Shown here: in pieces, positions 1 to 7,621 of the stretch | How the letters are laid out: each line of letters begins with the position of its first letter | Position numbering within the stretch: the first letter of the stretch is position 1 | Origin: an uncultured Planctomycetaceae bacterium | Lineage (GTDB): Bacteria; Planctomycetota; Planctomycetia; Planctomycetales; Planctomycetaceae | DNA length: 20,486 nt | Reading direction: 5' to 3' | Assembly (NCBI GenBank): GCA_903921605.1 | Contig: CAIXQV010000152.1 | Span: forward strand, 1 to 20,486 | Notes under the pieces: model-generated | Databases searched by the model: none | Told to the model about the DNA's origin: nothing | What the model saw: the letters and a program-made list of their open reading frames with translations, nothing else | Translations under genes and position numbers: made by a program

Positions 1-1604
1 GCAAACCAGCCATCGTGATAGACGCCGCGATTGGCAAAGATCTCGAAATACTGAGTCTTGTGAGTGCTCTCCGCTGCGGTGTCGTCAAAACTGTAAAGCA
101 TGCTCACTCCTTCGATCGGAGTTTGGACCGTGCCGTTCACGCTTTTGGGTTCTGGTAACTTCGCGGCTGCAAGCACTGTCGGCGCGACGTCGATGACATG
201 GTGCCACTGCGAACGCGTTTCGTTGGAAGCCTTAATTCCCTGAGGCCAGGAGACAATCATGCCGTTGCGTGATCCCCCGAAATTGGAAGCAATCTGCTTC
301 GTCCACATGAACGGCGTATTGCCAGCAACAGCCCAGCCAGCCGCCATATGCGGATACGTGGTCGGACCGCCCCATTCATCGTAGCGTTTGAGCATGTCCT
401 GCACGGTCTCCTGCACACCATTGAAATAGGTCATTTCGCTGAACATACCGCTCATGCCGCCTTCGGCACTCGTGCCGTTGTCGCCCAGAATGTAGAAGAT
501 CAGCGTGTTGTCGAATTGTCCGGTTTCCCTGACGGCATCGAAAAGCCGACCGATCTCATGGTCCGCGTATTCGCCGAAGGCGGCATACACTTCCATTTGG
601 CGGGCGAAGAGTTTTTTCTCATCTGCGGTGAGTTTGTCCCAGTCTTTGATGGCCTCGGGTTTGTTGGCCAGCTTCGTACCTTTGGGCACCACGCCGAGTT
701 CAATTTGACGTGCCAGCGTTTCTTCGCGTAGTTTGTCCCAGCCGCCATCAAACCGGCCTTTGTATTTGGCGATCCACTCCTTTGGCACATGATGCGGCGC
801 ATGCGTAGCACCCGGTGCGAAATACATGAAGAATGGCTTATCCGGCGTCAGCGCCTTCTGGAATTTCATCCAGGAGATGGACTGGTCTGTCATGTCGGTC
901 ATGAAGTTATAACCCTCATGCTTCGGCGTTGGGACCCGAGTCAATCCGTCATAGATCGTCGGATTCCACTGATCAGTCTCGCCACCGAAAAAGCCATAGA
1001 ACTTATCGAAGCCTGATCGGCTCGGCCAGCGGTCCGTCGGCCCTGAAACACTGACTTCCCAGGGGGCCGTCTCATGATTCTTGCCGAAGAATCCTGTGCT
1101 GTAACCATTCAGACGAAGCATCTCGGCCAACGGTGCGACATTGTTTGGACGCTGTCCTGTGTTGCCCGGAAACGCGGTGGCCGTTTCGGTGATGCCTCCC
1201 ATGTTGTTCATATGATGGTTTCGGCCAGAAAGCAGAGCCGTCCGCGTTGGCGAGCAGACGGCGGTCGTATGAAAGTGATTGTAGCGCAGGCCCTGACTGG
1301 CGAGCTTTTCCGCTGACGGCATCTGCACCGGCCCACCAAAAGCGCTCGGCATACCGAATCCCATGTCGTCAACCAGAACGATCAGCACATTCGGTGCCCC
1401 CGCAGGCGGCTTGATCTCGAATCGTGGCGGAGCCGTCGCGTCGCGAGCATCCAGCACCGTACTGTGCGGGTAGTCCGGCTCGGCAATCGGAAGAGATGTG
1501 CGGTCGAGTGTATCGTGTCCCGTTTGCGCCAATGCGACGCCCGCGAATTGGACCGAAAACAGCGTGAAGCTAAGAGTGGCTACGACCGTGAAGCTGGTAT
1601 GCAT
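1..1604 (-). CDS. Secreted arylsulfatase, type I (formylglycine-dependent), 3' end outside window
   Basis: The reading frame is open from ATG at 1604 to the left edge (about 534 codons), so the C-terminus is missing. It should hydrolyse sulfate esters in the periplasm or outside the cell. The N-terminus MHTSFTVVATLSF...GVALAQ looks like a signal peptide. LVDDMGFG (around residues 77-84) supplies the metal-binding Asp pair. CSPTR (Cys117, bases 1256-1242) is the site matured to formylglycine, and LGDNGTSAEGG is the second metal-binding Asp-Asn segment. The layout, including the later PEPKSVNGTVQTPIEGVSM stretch, matches the long AtsA-like arylsulfatases of about 750-800 residues, so roughly 220-260 residues probably lie outside. 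An AAGAGAAG Shine-Dalgarno lies just upstream of the ATG. Planctomycetes carry many such genes for degrading sulfated algal polysaccharides. The exact substrate cannot be read from the sequence. Confidence 0.93.
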   Translation of the reverse strand, partial: MHTSFTVVATLSFTLFSVQFAGVALAQTGHDTLDRTSLPIAEPDYPHSTVLDARDATAPPRFEIKPPAGAPNVLIVLVDDMGFGMPSAFGGPVQMPSAEKLASQGLRYNHFHTTAVCSPTRTALLSGRNHHMNNMGGITETATAFPGNTGQRPNNVAPLAEMLRLNGYSTGFFGKNHETAPWEVSVSGPTDRWPSRSGFDKFYGFFGGETDQWNPTIYDGLTRVPTPKHEGYNFMTDMTDQSISWMKFQKALTPDKPFFMYFAPGATHAPHHVPKEWIAKYKGRFDGGWDKLREETLARQIELGVVPKGTKLANKPEAIKDWDKLTADEKKLFARQMEVYAAFGEYADHEIGRLFDAVRETGQFDNTLIFYILGDNGTSAEGGMSGMFSEMTYFNGVQETVQDMLKRYDEWGGPTTYPHMAAGWAVAGNTPFMWTKQIASNFGGSRNGMIVSWPQGIKASNETRSQWHHVIDVAPTVLAAAKLPEPKSVNGTVQTPIEGVSMLYSFDDTAAESTHKTQYFEIFANRGVYHDGWF

Positions 1605-1765
1605 CACTTCTCTTTCTGCAAGTATGGCTTCTAAAGATTTCGGAAAGGACGATGACAAAAAGTCCGGCGGTCATCTCGCGAATAGAACCCGAACCTCGCG
1701 ACAGCTTGATGTAACGAAGGCTCTGAATTCTGATTGAATTCGCAAAAGCTAGGCCTGTGCGAATT
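1605..1765. other. Intergenic spacer upstream of the sulfatase
   Basis: About 160 bp lie between the sulfatase start and the end of the TPR gene. It probably carries the sulfatase promoter, since a hairpin separates it from the upstream gene. I see no convincing -35/-10 pair. It contains a small inverted repeat of two GAATTC hexamers separated by 5 nt (1725-1741), of unknown meaning. The small plus-strand frames in it have no recognisable product. Confidence 0.4.
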
Positions 1766-1787
1766 GATCGGCAATCAAACGCCGATC
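1766..1787 (-). terminator. Possible terminator hairpin of the TPR-protein gene
   Basis: GATCGGC and GCCGATC form a perfect 7-bp stem around an 8-nt loop (AATCAAAC). The stem overlaps the TGA stop of the TPR gene (1786-1788). No U-run follows in the minus-strand transcript, so intrinsic termination is only a possibility. Confidence 0.4.
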
Positions 1788-3669
1788 ACTTCTTCACGAA
1801 GAGGAGTCCCTGATCATCAGGTTCGCCACCAATCATTTTGAACTGGAATTGGGTCGGGCTTGAGTTCGTGATTTCCGCCAGCATCGTACCGCCAGCATCA
1901 GGTTCCATTGCCAGGTTGTTTTGGTCGACAGCAAAAACGCCCTTGACGGATTCTTTGGTTTTTCCGCGAGAATAACTCCACACAAACGTGCCGTCTTTGG
2001 TGAGCGCCAGTTCGAACTGAGCCTCTGCGCTGTCAGCCTTCCATGTGCCAACCATTGTGTCCACAGAGAGAATTTTGTCCGGAGGAAGTTCGAGGGGAGC
2101 TGGCGGAGCCGGTGGAGGTGATTTCGCGGTCTGACCTGTTGCAGGCGTCATTCCAGCCAGTTGAGTCAGAAGCTTGTCGCCCGGTAACTGCTGCAGAGCA
2201 ATCGCAAAGTATTTGCCGGAGACTTCCTTGTGCCCCATCGTCAGGTAATGGTAACCCAGGAGAAAGCTGGCGTCGGCGGACGACGGGTTAGCCTTCATGA
2301 AGTTTTCCAGCTCTCGCAGTTGCTGAGTATAGACTTCCACGTTCGGATAAAGTCCGCTCATGGTGGTCCAGTCCCAGCCTGGTCCTGCAGAAAGCACCGC
2401 ATAAACAGCGGCCGCCGAGTCCGGGTATTTCTTCTGAGCAAACAGTACCAAGCCGCGAAACTCATGGACCACGGTATCACGAGGCATCGTCTGCAGAGTA
2501 ACGTCCAGTTGAGTCAATGCCGTTTCGTATTCGCCCCCATAGAATGCCGTGCGGGCCTGTTCGAACGACGACATGCCAGCTTCCGTCGGCTCGGGAGGTC
2601 CGACGGGCACAGATTCTGGAGGAGCAGCATTCGGGTCTGTTGGAGTTGTCGCTGCACCACTATCCGCGTACACGACAAGCGGCTCGGAATAACTGTAGCT
2701 GGAACTGGAACTGCTTCCGCTACTTGCGTACGGGTTCGAGTAGCCCCAGTAACCGAAGCCATAAGCGAGCCGATTCACACCCCAGCGAGTGACACCCAGA
2801 GCCGCAGCGCCTGGATAATTGTCCCACATGTAGTCCCATCCATCGCCGGGTTCCCAGCAGCCGTTGTACCAGTCTCCGTGATGATTCAGATTGCCGTCTG
2901 CAAAGTCCTGCCAGTCCTCGCGGTTGCTATCACGCCAGTCCTGGCGATCATTCTGCGTGTCCCCCCGGTGCTGCTGCCAGTCTTCTCGCCCGGTGCTCAA
3001 GCGATCGTTCAGGCCGCTGCGGCGTTCGTCGAGTGTCTGAGGGCGACTGGCAACACGATCCTGAACCACAGCGCCTTGATTGGGAAGACGTGACCCCACG
3101 TTTCCACTCCCAAGTCCCGGCAGGGAAGTCCCGGGCCGCGTGGCGGCAATCCCAGCAACGGCACCGGTACCAATACCCCCGCTAACAGATGGTCGAGTCC
3201 CGGGAAGTGCTGAAGGACGAGATCCCGGCTGAGCTCCCGTCGCGGGGCGAGTTGCTGGCAATGTCGATGGTCGCGAACCGATTCCAGACGCTGCAGCGAT
3301 CCCAGAGCCAGCTCCCGGACTGGGCCGCGTTCCTGGCTGAATTGAAGGTCGTGCCCCGGCCCCTGCACCGAGATGCGGTTGCGTTGTCGGACTGACCGGA
3401 CGAGATGCTCCACTTGAGGGCCGATTCAGCGAGGGTGAACTGCCAACCGAAGGCCGCGCCCCGCTGGAAACTCCACCTGATGGTCGAACGCCTCCACTGG
3501 CAGAGGCTCCGCCGGATGGACGTGCCATGCCGCCGCCACCAACTCGTCCCCCACCTCCGCCTCCGCCACCGCCTCCTCGACCACCCCGGCCGAATGCAGT
3601 GTTCATCGAGTCGCTGAGCATAAACAGTGATAAGAGTCCGACCAACGTTACCATTGCTCGTGTTTTCAT
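1786..3669 (-). CDS. Secreted Gly/Pro/Ser-rich TPR-containing protein of unknown function
   Basis: I chose ATG 3669 (627 aa) over the upstream ATG at 3741. A GAGGAA Shine-Dalgarno precedes it, and it opens a normal signal peptide (MKTRAMVTLVGLLSLFML...AFG). The mature protein starts with RGGRGGGGGGGGGGR, then about 180 residues of RPS/RPG-type low complexity. Next comes a charged Trp/Asp/Arg segment (REDWQQHRGD, RQDWRDSNRED, DWYNGCWEPGDGWDYMW), then a Ser/Tyr run (SSGSSSSSSYSYSE). About 150 residues of TPR-like helices follow (FEQARTAFYGGEYETALTQL, HEFRGLVLFAQKKYPDSA, SFLLGYHYLTMGHKEVSGKY). The C-terminal ~85 residues (TMVGTWKADSAEAQFELALT, KDGTFVWSY) look like a small beta-barrel or lipocalin-like domain. 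It is probably an exported, cell-surface scaffold. The catalytic role, if any, is unknown. The downstream sulfatase lies on the same strand, but a hairpin and a 182-bp gap separate them. Confidence 0.85.
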   Translation of the reverse strand: MKTRAMVTLVGLLSLFMLSDSMNTAFGRGGRGGGGGGGGGGRVGGGGMARPSGGASASGGVRPSGGVSSGARPSVGSSPSLNRPSSGASRPVSPTTQPHLGAGAGARPSIQPGTRPSPGAGSGIAAASGIGSRPSTLPATRPATGAQPGSRPSALPGTRPSVSGGIGTGAVAGIAATRPGTSLPGLGSGNVGSRLPNQGAVVQDRVASRPQTLDERRSGLNDRLSTGREDWQQHRGDTQNDRQDWRDSNREDWQDFADGNLNHHGDWYNGCWEPGDGWDYMWDNYPGAAALGVTRWGVNRLAYGFGYWGYSNPYASSGSSSSSSYSYSEPLVVYADSGAATTPTDPNAAPPESVPVGPPEPTEAGMSSFEQARTAFYGGEYETALTQLDVTLQTMPRDTVVHEFRGLVLFAQKKYPDSAAAVYAVLSAGPGWDWTTMSGLYPNVEVYTQQLRELENFMKANPSSADASFLLGYHYLTMGHKEVSGKYFAIALQQLPGDKLLTQLAGMTPATGQTAKSPPPAPPAPLELPPDKILSVDTMVGTWKADSAEAQFELALTKDGTFVWSYSRGKTKESVKGVFAVDQNNLAMEPDAGGTMLAEITNSSPTQFQFKMIGGEPDDQGLLFVKK

Positions 3670-3719
3670 CAGGAAGTTTCCTCTTAAGAAACCAAAACTG
3701 CCCGTCAGGAAGTTTTCTC
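3667..3719 (-). repeat. Direct repeat covering the start region of the TPR gene
   Basis: On the minus strand GAGAAAACTTCCTGACG (3719-3703) is repeated 36 nt later as GAGGAAACTTCCTGATG (3683-3667), a 15/17 match. The second copy provides both the Shine-Dalgarno and the ATG used. The first copy has AC in place of AT, so no start. The period of exactly 12 codons keeps an upstream frame open to an ATG at 3741. Confidence 0.7.
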
Positions 3720-3782
3720 GTGACGTTGTCGTGGTATGCATGCAGATAGAATCTGGTTCAATTCACCGACGAAGGTGAGCGA

Positions 3783-4745
3783 CTATTTCGCTGGCACTGG
3801 AGTTGATTCGAGTTCCTGCGGCTGAGGCGGTTGACGAACCACGATGACTTTTACGGCTGGCAGCAGTTCATTGCCTGACACCCGATCGACCGATTGAAAT
3901 ACATAGCGATCCATGCCGATTGGCTCGACATGATTCGTCGCCGACGCCGTCGACCCATCAGTGTTGACCGAAGTCGCTTTAATCAGCCAGCCGGTTTCCG
4001 TGGGAGTCCATTGGCTTTCGCCGTAACCGCCTTCGGAATCAAAAGTCCAGGCTTTGAATTGCTTTCTCAATGGATCCCAGCCAATCCGCTGGCTCACTTT
4101 GATAACTTCCTGGTCGGCCCGGCGAACCGTAACGTCCTGCAGGAGGAAACTGTCATTATCAGCCCACCGACAAGAAGTATGAACCCTTCCATCGACACTT
4201 TCATCAACCCAATCACCGACCAGCCAAGCGAGTGCTTCAAGATGATCTCGGTGCGACGGTTCGGCAGGGATGTCTCGCACCAGTCCCATCGACCATTTAC
4301 CATCCTGCAGAATATGAAGCACGCTGTATCGGCCGGATTCAATTTCCTGGCCCGCTGGCGGGATCGTTGTCGTTGACCCTGTTTCGACTGCCAGACTTGT
4401 CCCAATGAAGCGGATGGACTCGATTTCAATAGCGATCCCGGTGTCAGGTTGTTCCGCAAACACCTCAGTAAAGAGGTGTTGAATGCTCTCACGTCCCTGA
4501 ATTGTATTGTCCGCCTCATCCACGATTTGCGCCTCTGGCAGAAACAAGTCTGCAATGGCTTTCGCATCGTGGCTGTTATACGCCTTTGCAAAGTTGTCGA
4601 CACTCGCTCGAATTGCCTTTTCAGCAGCGGTGTTGTCAGCCTTCGCCGTTTTCGCGCCATCCTCCTGGGCAGTCACGTGATCCTGCAGTACTACTGTAAG
4701 AAATCCGAGGACGAGGCAAGAAGTAAGGGATGTTGAGTTCTTCAT
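3783..4745 (-). CDS. Secreted SgcJ/EcaC-type NTF2-like (DUF4440) protein
   Basis: The start is placed at ATG 4745 (320 aa). It opens a signal peptide (MKNSTSLTSCLVLGFLTVVL...VTAQ), whereas the longer frame back to 4832 puts a charged stretch before it. Residues ~40-170 have the NTF2/SnoaL-like pattern of the DUF4440 / SgcJ-EcaC family (AIRASVDNFAKAYNSHDAKA, LFLPEAQIVDEADNTIQGRE, then GRYSVLHILQDGKWSMGLVRD). The C-terminal half (LAWLVGDWVDE, CRWADNDSFLLQDV, GWDPLRKQFKAWTFDSEGGYGES) resembles the beta-rich domain often found after it in planctomycete homologues. Despite the family's oxidoreductase label, no catalytic residues can be assigned; the cone-shaped NTF2 pocket usually binds a small ligand. 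It is co-directional with the TPR gene 113 bp downstream. The family call is good, the function unknown. Confidence 0.82.
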   Translation of the reverse strand: MKNSTSLTSCLVLGFLTVVLQDHVTAQEDGAKTAKADNTAAEKAIRASVDNFAKAYNSHDAKAIADLFLPEAQIVDEADNTIQGRESIQHLFTEVFAEQPDTGIAIEIESIRFIGTSLAVETGSTTTIPPAGQEIESGRYSVLHILQDGKWSMGLVRDIPAEPSHRDHLEALAWLVGDWVDESVDGRVHTSCRWADNDSFLLQDVTVRRADQEVIKVSQRIGWDPLRKQFKAWTFDSEGGYGESQWTPTETGWLIKATSVNTDGSTASATNHVEPIGMDRYVFQSVDRVSGNELLPAVKVIVVRQPPQPQELESTPVPAK

Positions 4746-5657
4746 GCTGACTGTATTCCCGATAAGTGGGTTTCGGAAGGATTCGCGCGCGGGCATGATT
4801 GAGACAATCTGCTGAAGGTATCCCGCAAACACTCGGCAACATGTCGCTCAGCGCGGAGAATTAGGACTGGTCAGATGGATTCGGTCGGCAATGTGCACAA
4901 CTCACTGTGCGCGTCTTTGTGTTCATTCGCACTCTGACTGTGCGGGAAGGCACGGATTGTTTTTCAGAAAGGGGTTCTTGCTCGGGCCAGACCTCGTTTT
5001 CTCTGCCCTCGCCCCGATCACAGCCTCAAATCAATGTTCGTTAGCAACGCTCTCTAATTTGAAGTTGCACTTCCTGTTCCCAAAGAACAGGGTTTACGAA
5101 TTCTCGCTTCTCATCGGCAAAGTAAGAGCAGCCCGTTTCCAACCGTGGAGATCCATACATAGGTCGAATCCTCGCGTTGACGCTTGTCTTCTGCTGGACC
5201 CGGGGGCGGACCAGTTGTCGGTCCGTGGCCAGTCTGTCGTTCTCACCAACTCTTACTACGGGCAGCTTTGCTGATCCATATGACGGGATCAAATACAGTC
5301 TTCTGGACAGGCTACCATCAGCATGTTCAATCGCAAATCGGTCCACGATGCAAAAGAAAGCGATAGATGCGAAAATGCTGGATACCAACTCCCTCCGGTG
5401 AGACCGGCCGAAGGCACTTCGCGTTTTGAACTGGAGTAGCGCAGTAAGCTCAATGTTCTCGCGTCGGTCGATCTCACATCGATCTCACCGGAGCGCCCAA
5501 CGCTGTTGTGGCCGGTCCCGGCGTTATGGCCGATCTCCAGACCGAGCCGATCGCTGCAGATCCTGCCAACCGGGCCTGCAGGGCAGGACATCCGAATTAT
5601 GTTCGAGCTGCCTCAGAACGAATATTCATTGAACGTCGCGGTGTCGCTCTGAGATCA
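4746..5657. other. Gene-poor region with no recognisable product
   Basis: About 900 bp lie between the DUF4440 start and the inverted-repeat element. Short frames exist on both strands (for example 5041-5388 minus and 5508-5831 plus), but none has a recognisable domain, a Shine-Dalgarno or a conserved neighbour. A plus-strand stretch near 5480-5560 translates as IDLTGAPNAVVAGPGVMADL. That reads like real protein and may be a decayed coding remnant, but I cannot name a family. A tandem TCGATCTCAC duplication (5468-5488) lies at its 5' side. The DUF4440 promoter must lie at the left end, but no clear box is visible. Confidence 0.4.
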
Positions 5658-5822
5658 ACCAAAGTCGCCGTCTCGCTCCGCCGAGACGAGCCTTGCAATA
5701 CCCCGCTTGCATCCATCTGGCCCGTCGACTCTCACGACGGGTTCACACAAAACGGTCTACATCGAGTCTTGCAGACGAAAGATCAAAGGCTCGTCTCGAC
5801 GGAGCGAGACGGCTACTTTGGT
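5658..5822. mobile_element. MITE-like element with 37-bp terminal inverted repeats
   Basis: The left arm (5658-5694) begins ACCAAAGTCGCCGTCTCGCT. The right arm (5786-5822) is its reverse complement at 35 of 37 positions. Each arm also folds on itself (GTCTCG...CGAGAC). A perfect 7-bp hairpin CCCGTCG/CGACGGG (5721-5741) sits at the centre. The whole unit is 165 bp and encodes no transposase, so it fits a miniature inverted-repeat or paired REP-type element moved in trans. No obvious target-site duplication is seen (AGATCA on the left, CTGTCC on the right). It directly abuts the Hint-domain remnant. Confidence 0.6.
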
Positions 5823-5831
5823 CTGTCCTGA

Positions 5832-6131
5832 ATCACGACCGAACCACTCAACATCGGCAGCACGATCTTTGTCGATCTCACGGAATACGGCATCTCAGCT
5901 GGCTTCACCGTCCGCGAAATTCAACCCTGCCCGACACCAATGGCTGGCGAAGGTTACCTCATCACCGCCAAGTTCATCCACGAGAACGCCGAGATTCTGG
6001 ACCTGCAGAAAGAAGACGCCAACGAGCCTGTCGGCACAACTTTGAGCCATCCGTTCTGGAGTGAAGACCGACAGCAGTTCGTGGCCGCCGGGGAACTGCG
6101 AATCGGCGAAAGCCTGCTCCTTGCCGATGAA
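5832..6131 (+). pseudogene. Remnant of a polymorphic-toxin-type Hint (pretoxin HINT) domain
   Basis: The frame is open after a TGA at 5829-5831. From about 5841 it reads EPLNIGSTIFVDLTEYG, then REIQPCPTPMAGEGYLITA, FIHENAEILDLQ, and EPVGTTLSHPFWSEDRQQF followed by VAAGELRIGESLLLAD. The TTxxHPFWSEDRQxFVxAGELRxGExL block is the hallmark C-terminal part of Hint domains found in Rhs/YD-repeat and other polymorphic toxin proteins of planctomycetes. The N-terminal Hint half with its nucleophilic Cys and any upstream repeat region are missing, and homology stops near 6131, just before the convergent dihydrouridine synthase. There is no credible start (an ATG at 5940 falls mid-domain) and no toxin payload, so I call it a gene fragment. 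The family is inferred from motif memory, not from a search. Confidence 0.6.
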
Positions 6132-6158
6132 GCAACTTGCCGCTGCCTGCATTGCGGT

Positions 6159-7226
6159 TTACTCCGCCAGTTGACTGGCCGAAAGATTCCCCGTTCCGGT
6201 GTTGCCGGGGTCGGCTGGATACTGCCCTGGTCGATCAATCGCATACCAGCGGCTGATGACGTCATGCCAGTCGAGCGAATTCTTCACGGCAATGAAAGCT
6301 GCTCGGACTGACGCGGCGTCCGGATGCCAGCTGGAGTAATGAATGCAAAACTTTCTAAGTTGCTTTGAAACCTGATCAGCCGGCAGAATCTGCTCGGCCA
6401 GTCGAAAGTGTTCACAAATAACGTCACGCTGCTCATGAACCGTTGGCGCGTCCGGGAGTGGTTCACCACGAAGTAATGCGGCGGCTTGTGAAAAGATCCA
6501 GGGGTTGCCAATTGATCCGCGAGCCGCAGTGACACCATCGACGCCAGTCTCCTGAAGCATGCGCACGCAATCAGTCGCTGTAAACAAATCACCGCTGCCG
6601 AGCAATGTTCGGCCGGGAAAGAGTTGACGAACTTCCCTCAAAAACGACCAGCGACTGGGACCGATATACTTCTGTTCCACAGTGCGACCATGTACTGTGA
6701 CGGCCGCGATCCCTGTCTCAAAGGCTGTTTCGATGATGCGAAAAAAGTTATCGCGACTCTGCTGAGTATCATCCAGTCCACGCCGCATCTTAACTGTCAC
6801 CGGAATGTGTGATGGAACAGCGTCTCTGACTCGTCGCAGAATCTCAATCGCAACTTCGGGCTGCCCCAGGTGATATCCACCCCGACATCGTCCGCCTGAA
6901 CGTTTTGCGGGACAACCGAAGTTAATGTCAACAACGTCAAAGCCCGCTTCAACCAGTTTCAACGCAGCACCGGGGAATTCATCCGGCTCAGATCCCATCA
7001 ACTGCGCACCCGCTGGATGATCACTTTCCACCAGATAGAGGTGATGCCGTGTCTTTGCTCTGTCCTTCAGAGAGCTAATAAACGAATCGGTCATCACTTC
7101 GCAGATGGAATAAGGGGCTCCCAGTTTTTTAGCAATTGCACGCATTGGCCAATCGCTGTACCCACTGAGTGCAGCTTGAACAACGGGCAAATCCAACGAT
7201 ATGGAACCGATCCGGAGCACGATCAA
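6159..7226 (-). CDS. dus: tRNA-dihydrouridine synthase (DusB-like)
   Basis: This flavoenzyme reduces uridines in tRNA D-loops using NADPH. The FMN-binding TIM barrel is complete: QAALSGYSDWPMR at the N-terminus, DINFGCPAKR with catalytic Cys105, VTVKMRRG (Lys146), AVTVHGRT (His179), GSGD and AARGSIGNPWIF at the phosphate-binding end, then the helical C-terminal domain to residue 355. The loop after the catalytic Cys reads SGGRCRGGYHL, unlike E. coli DusB (KKVNRKLAGSALL). The start is TTG at 7226, because an in-frame TGA lies two codons upstream. GTG at 7220 is an alternative. No strong Shine-Dalgarno is visible. It is convergent with the Hint remnant and divergent from the glycan cluster, so it is probably a stand-alone housekeeping gene. 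Dus subfamily and exact tRNA position cannot be settled here. Confidence 0.92.
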   Translation of the reverse strand: MIVLRIGSISLDLPVVQAALSGYSDWPMRAIAKKLGAPYSICEVMTDSFISSLKDRAKTRHHLYLVESDHPAGAQLMGSEPDEFPGAALKLVEAGFDVVDINFGCPAKRSGGRCRGGYHLGQPEVAIEILRRVRDAVPSHIPVTVKMRRGLDDTQQSRDNFFRIIETAFETGIAAVTVHGRTVEQKYIGPSRWSFLREVRQLFPGRTLLGSGDLFTATDCVRMLQETGVDGVTAARGSIGNPWIFSQAAALLRGEPLPDAPTVHEQRDVICEHFRLAEQILPADQVSKQLRKFCIHYSSWHPDAASVRAAFIAVKNSLDWHDVISRWYAIDRPGQYPADPGNTGTGNLSASQLAE

Positions 7227-7621
7227 CTTTCATTCAATTTCAAAGACAACTGTCATAGAACAACGGCCGCAACTGCGCTTTGATCACAGCAGCCCAGGCG
7301 GATGTTCTGGCGGTGTGAGTGAATCCTGAAGCGTATGGTTCACGTCAAATGATGACGCTGCGGCAGAGTGTAGCGATCCTGTCGACCATTCGCATCGTAA
7401 TCATTCTCCCGACAGTTCCGCTCATCAGATCAATCGCTACGACTGACAATTTTCACGCAATGTGCCCTGCTGGACGCCATGAACACATCATCTGTTTCAT
7501 GAATTCAACGGCAAACCAGCATTAAAGAACCTAGGTTTGAAGGCATTCGGAGCAACCTCTCTGTGGTCTGCTCAGATGTCTTCGTTCAGGGTTTGTAACT
7601 CTTTCTGTCAGTGATTCGATC
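7227..7621. promoter_or_regulatory. Divergent intergenic region between dus and the glycan cluster
   Basis: About 395 bp separate the divergent dus gene and the first cluster gene, so promoters for both should lie here. I found no convincing -35/-10 pairs, no operator palindrome and no repeat of the families seen further right. Small frames in it look random. Confidence 0.4.

Noticed and set aside
2230..3093. 287-codon plus-strand frame
   Set aside because: It is antisense to the low-complexity and TPR region of the secreted protein, which has a signal peptide, a Shine-Dalgarno and coherent domains. The antisense frame shows no domain.
5041..5388. 115-codon minus-strand frame in the gene-poor region
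   Set aside because: No Shine-Dalgarno, no recognisable domain and a random-looking composition. Not supported as a gene.
5508..5831. 107-codon plus-strand frame starting at GTG
   Set aside because: Its second half is a translation of the inverted-repeat element. Only the first ~20 residues look protein-like, and no family could be named.
5940..6311. Treating the Hint frame as an intact gene starting at ATG 5940
   Set aside because: The Hint homology clearly begins upstream of that ATG, near 5841, and ends near 6131. The rest of the frame is antisense to the 3' end of the dihydrouridine synthase gene.
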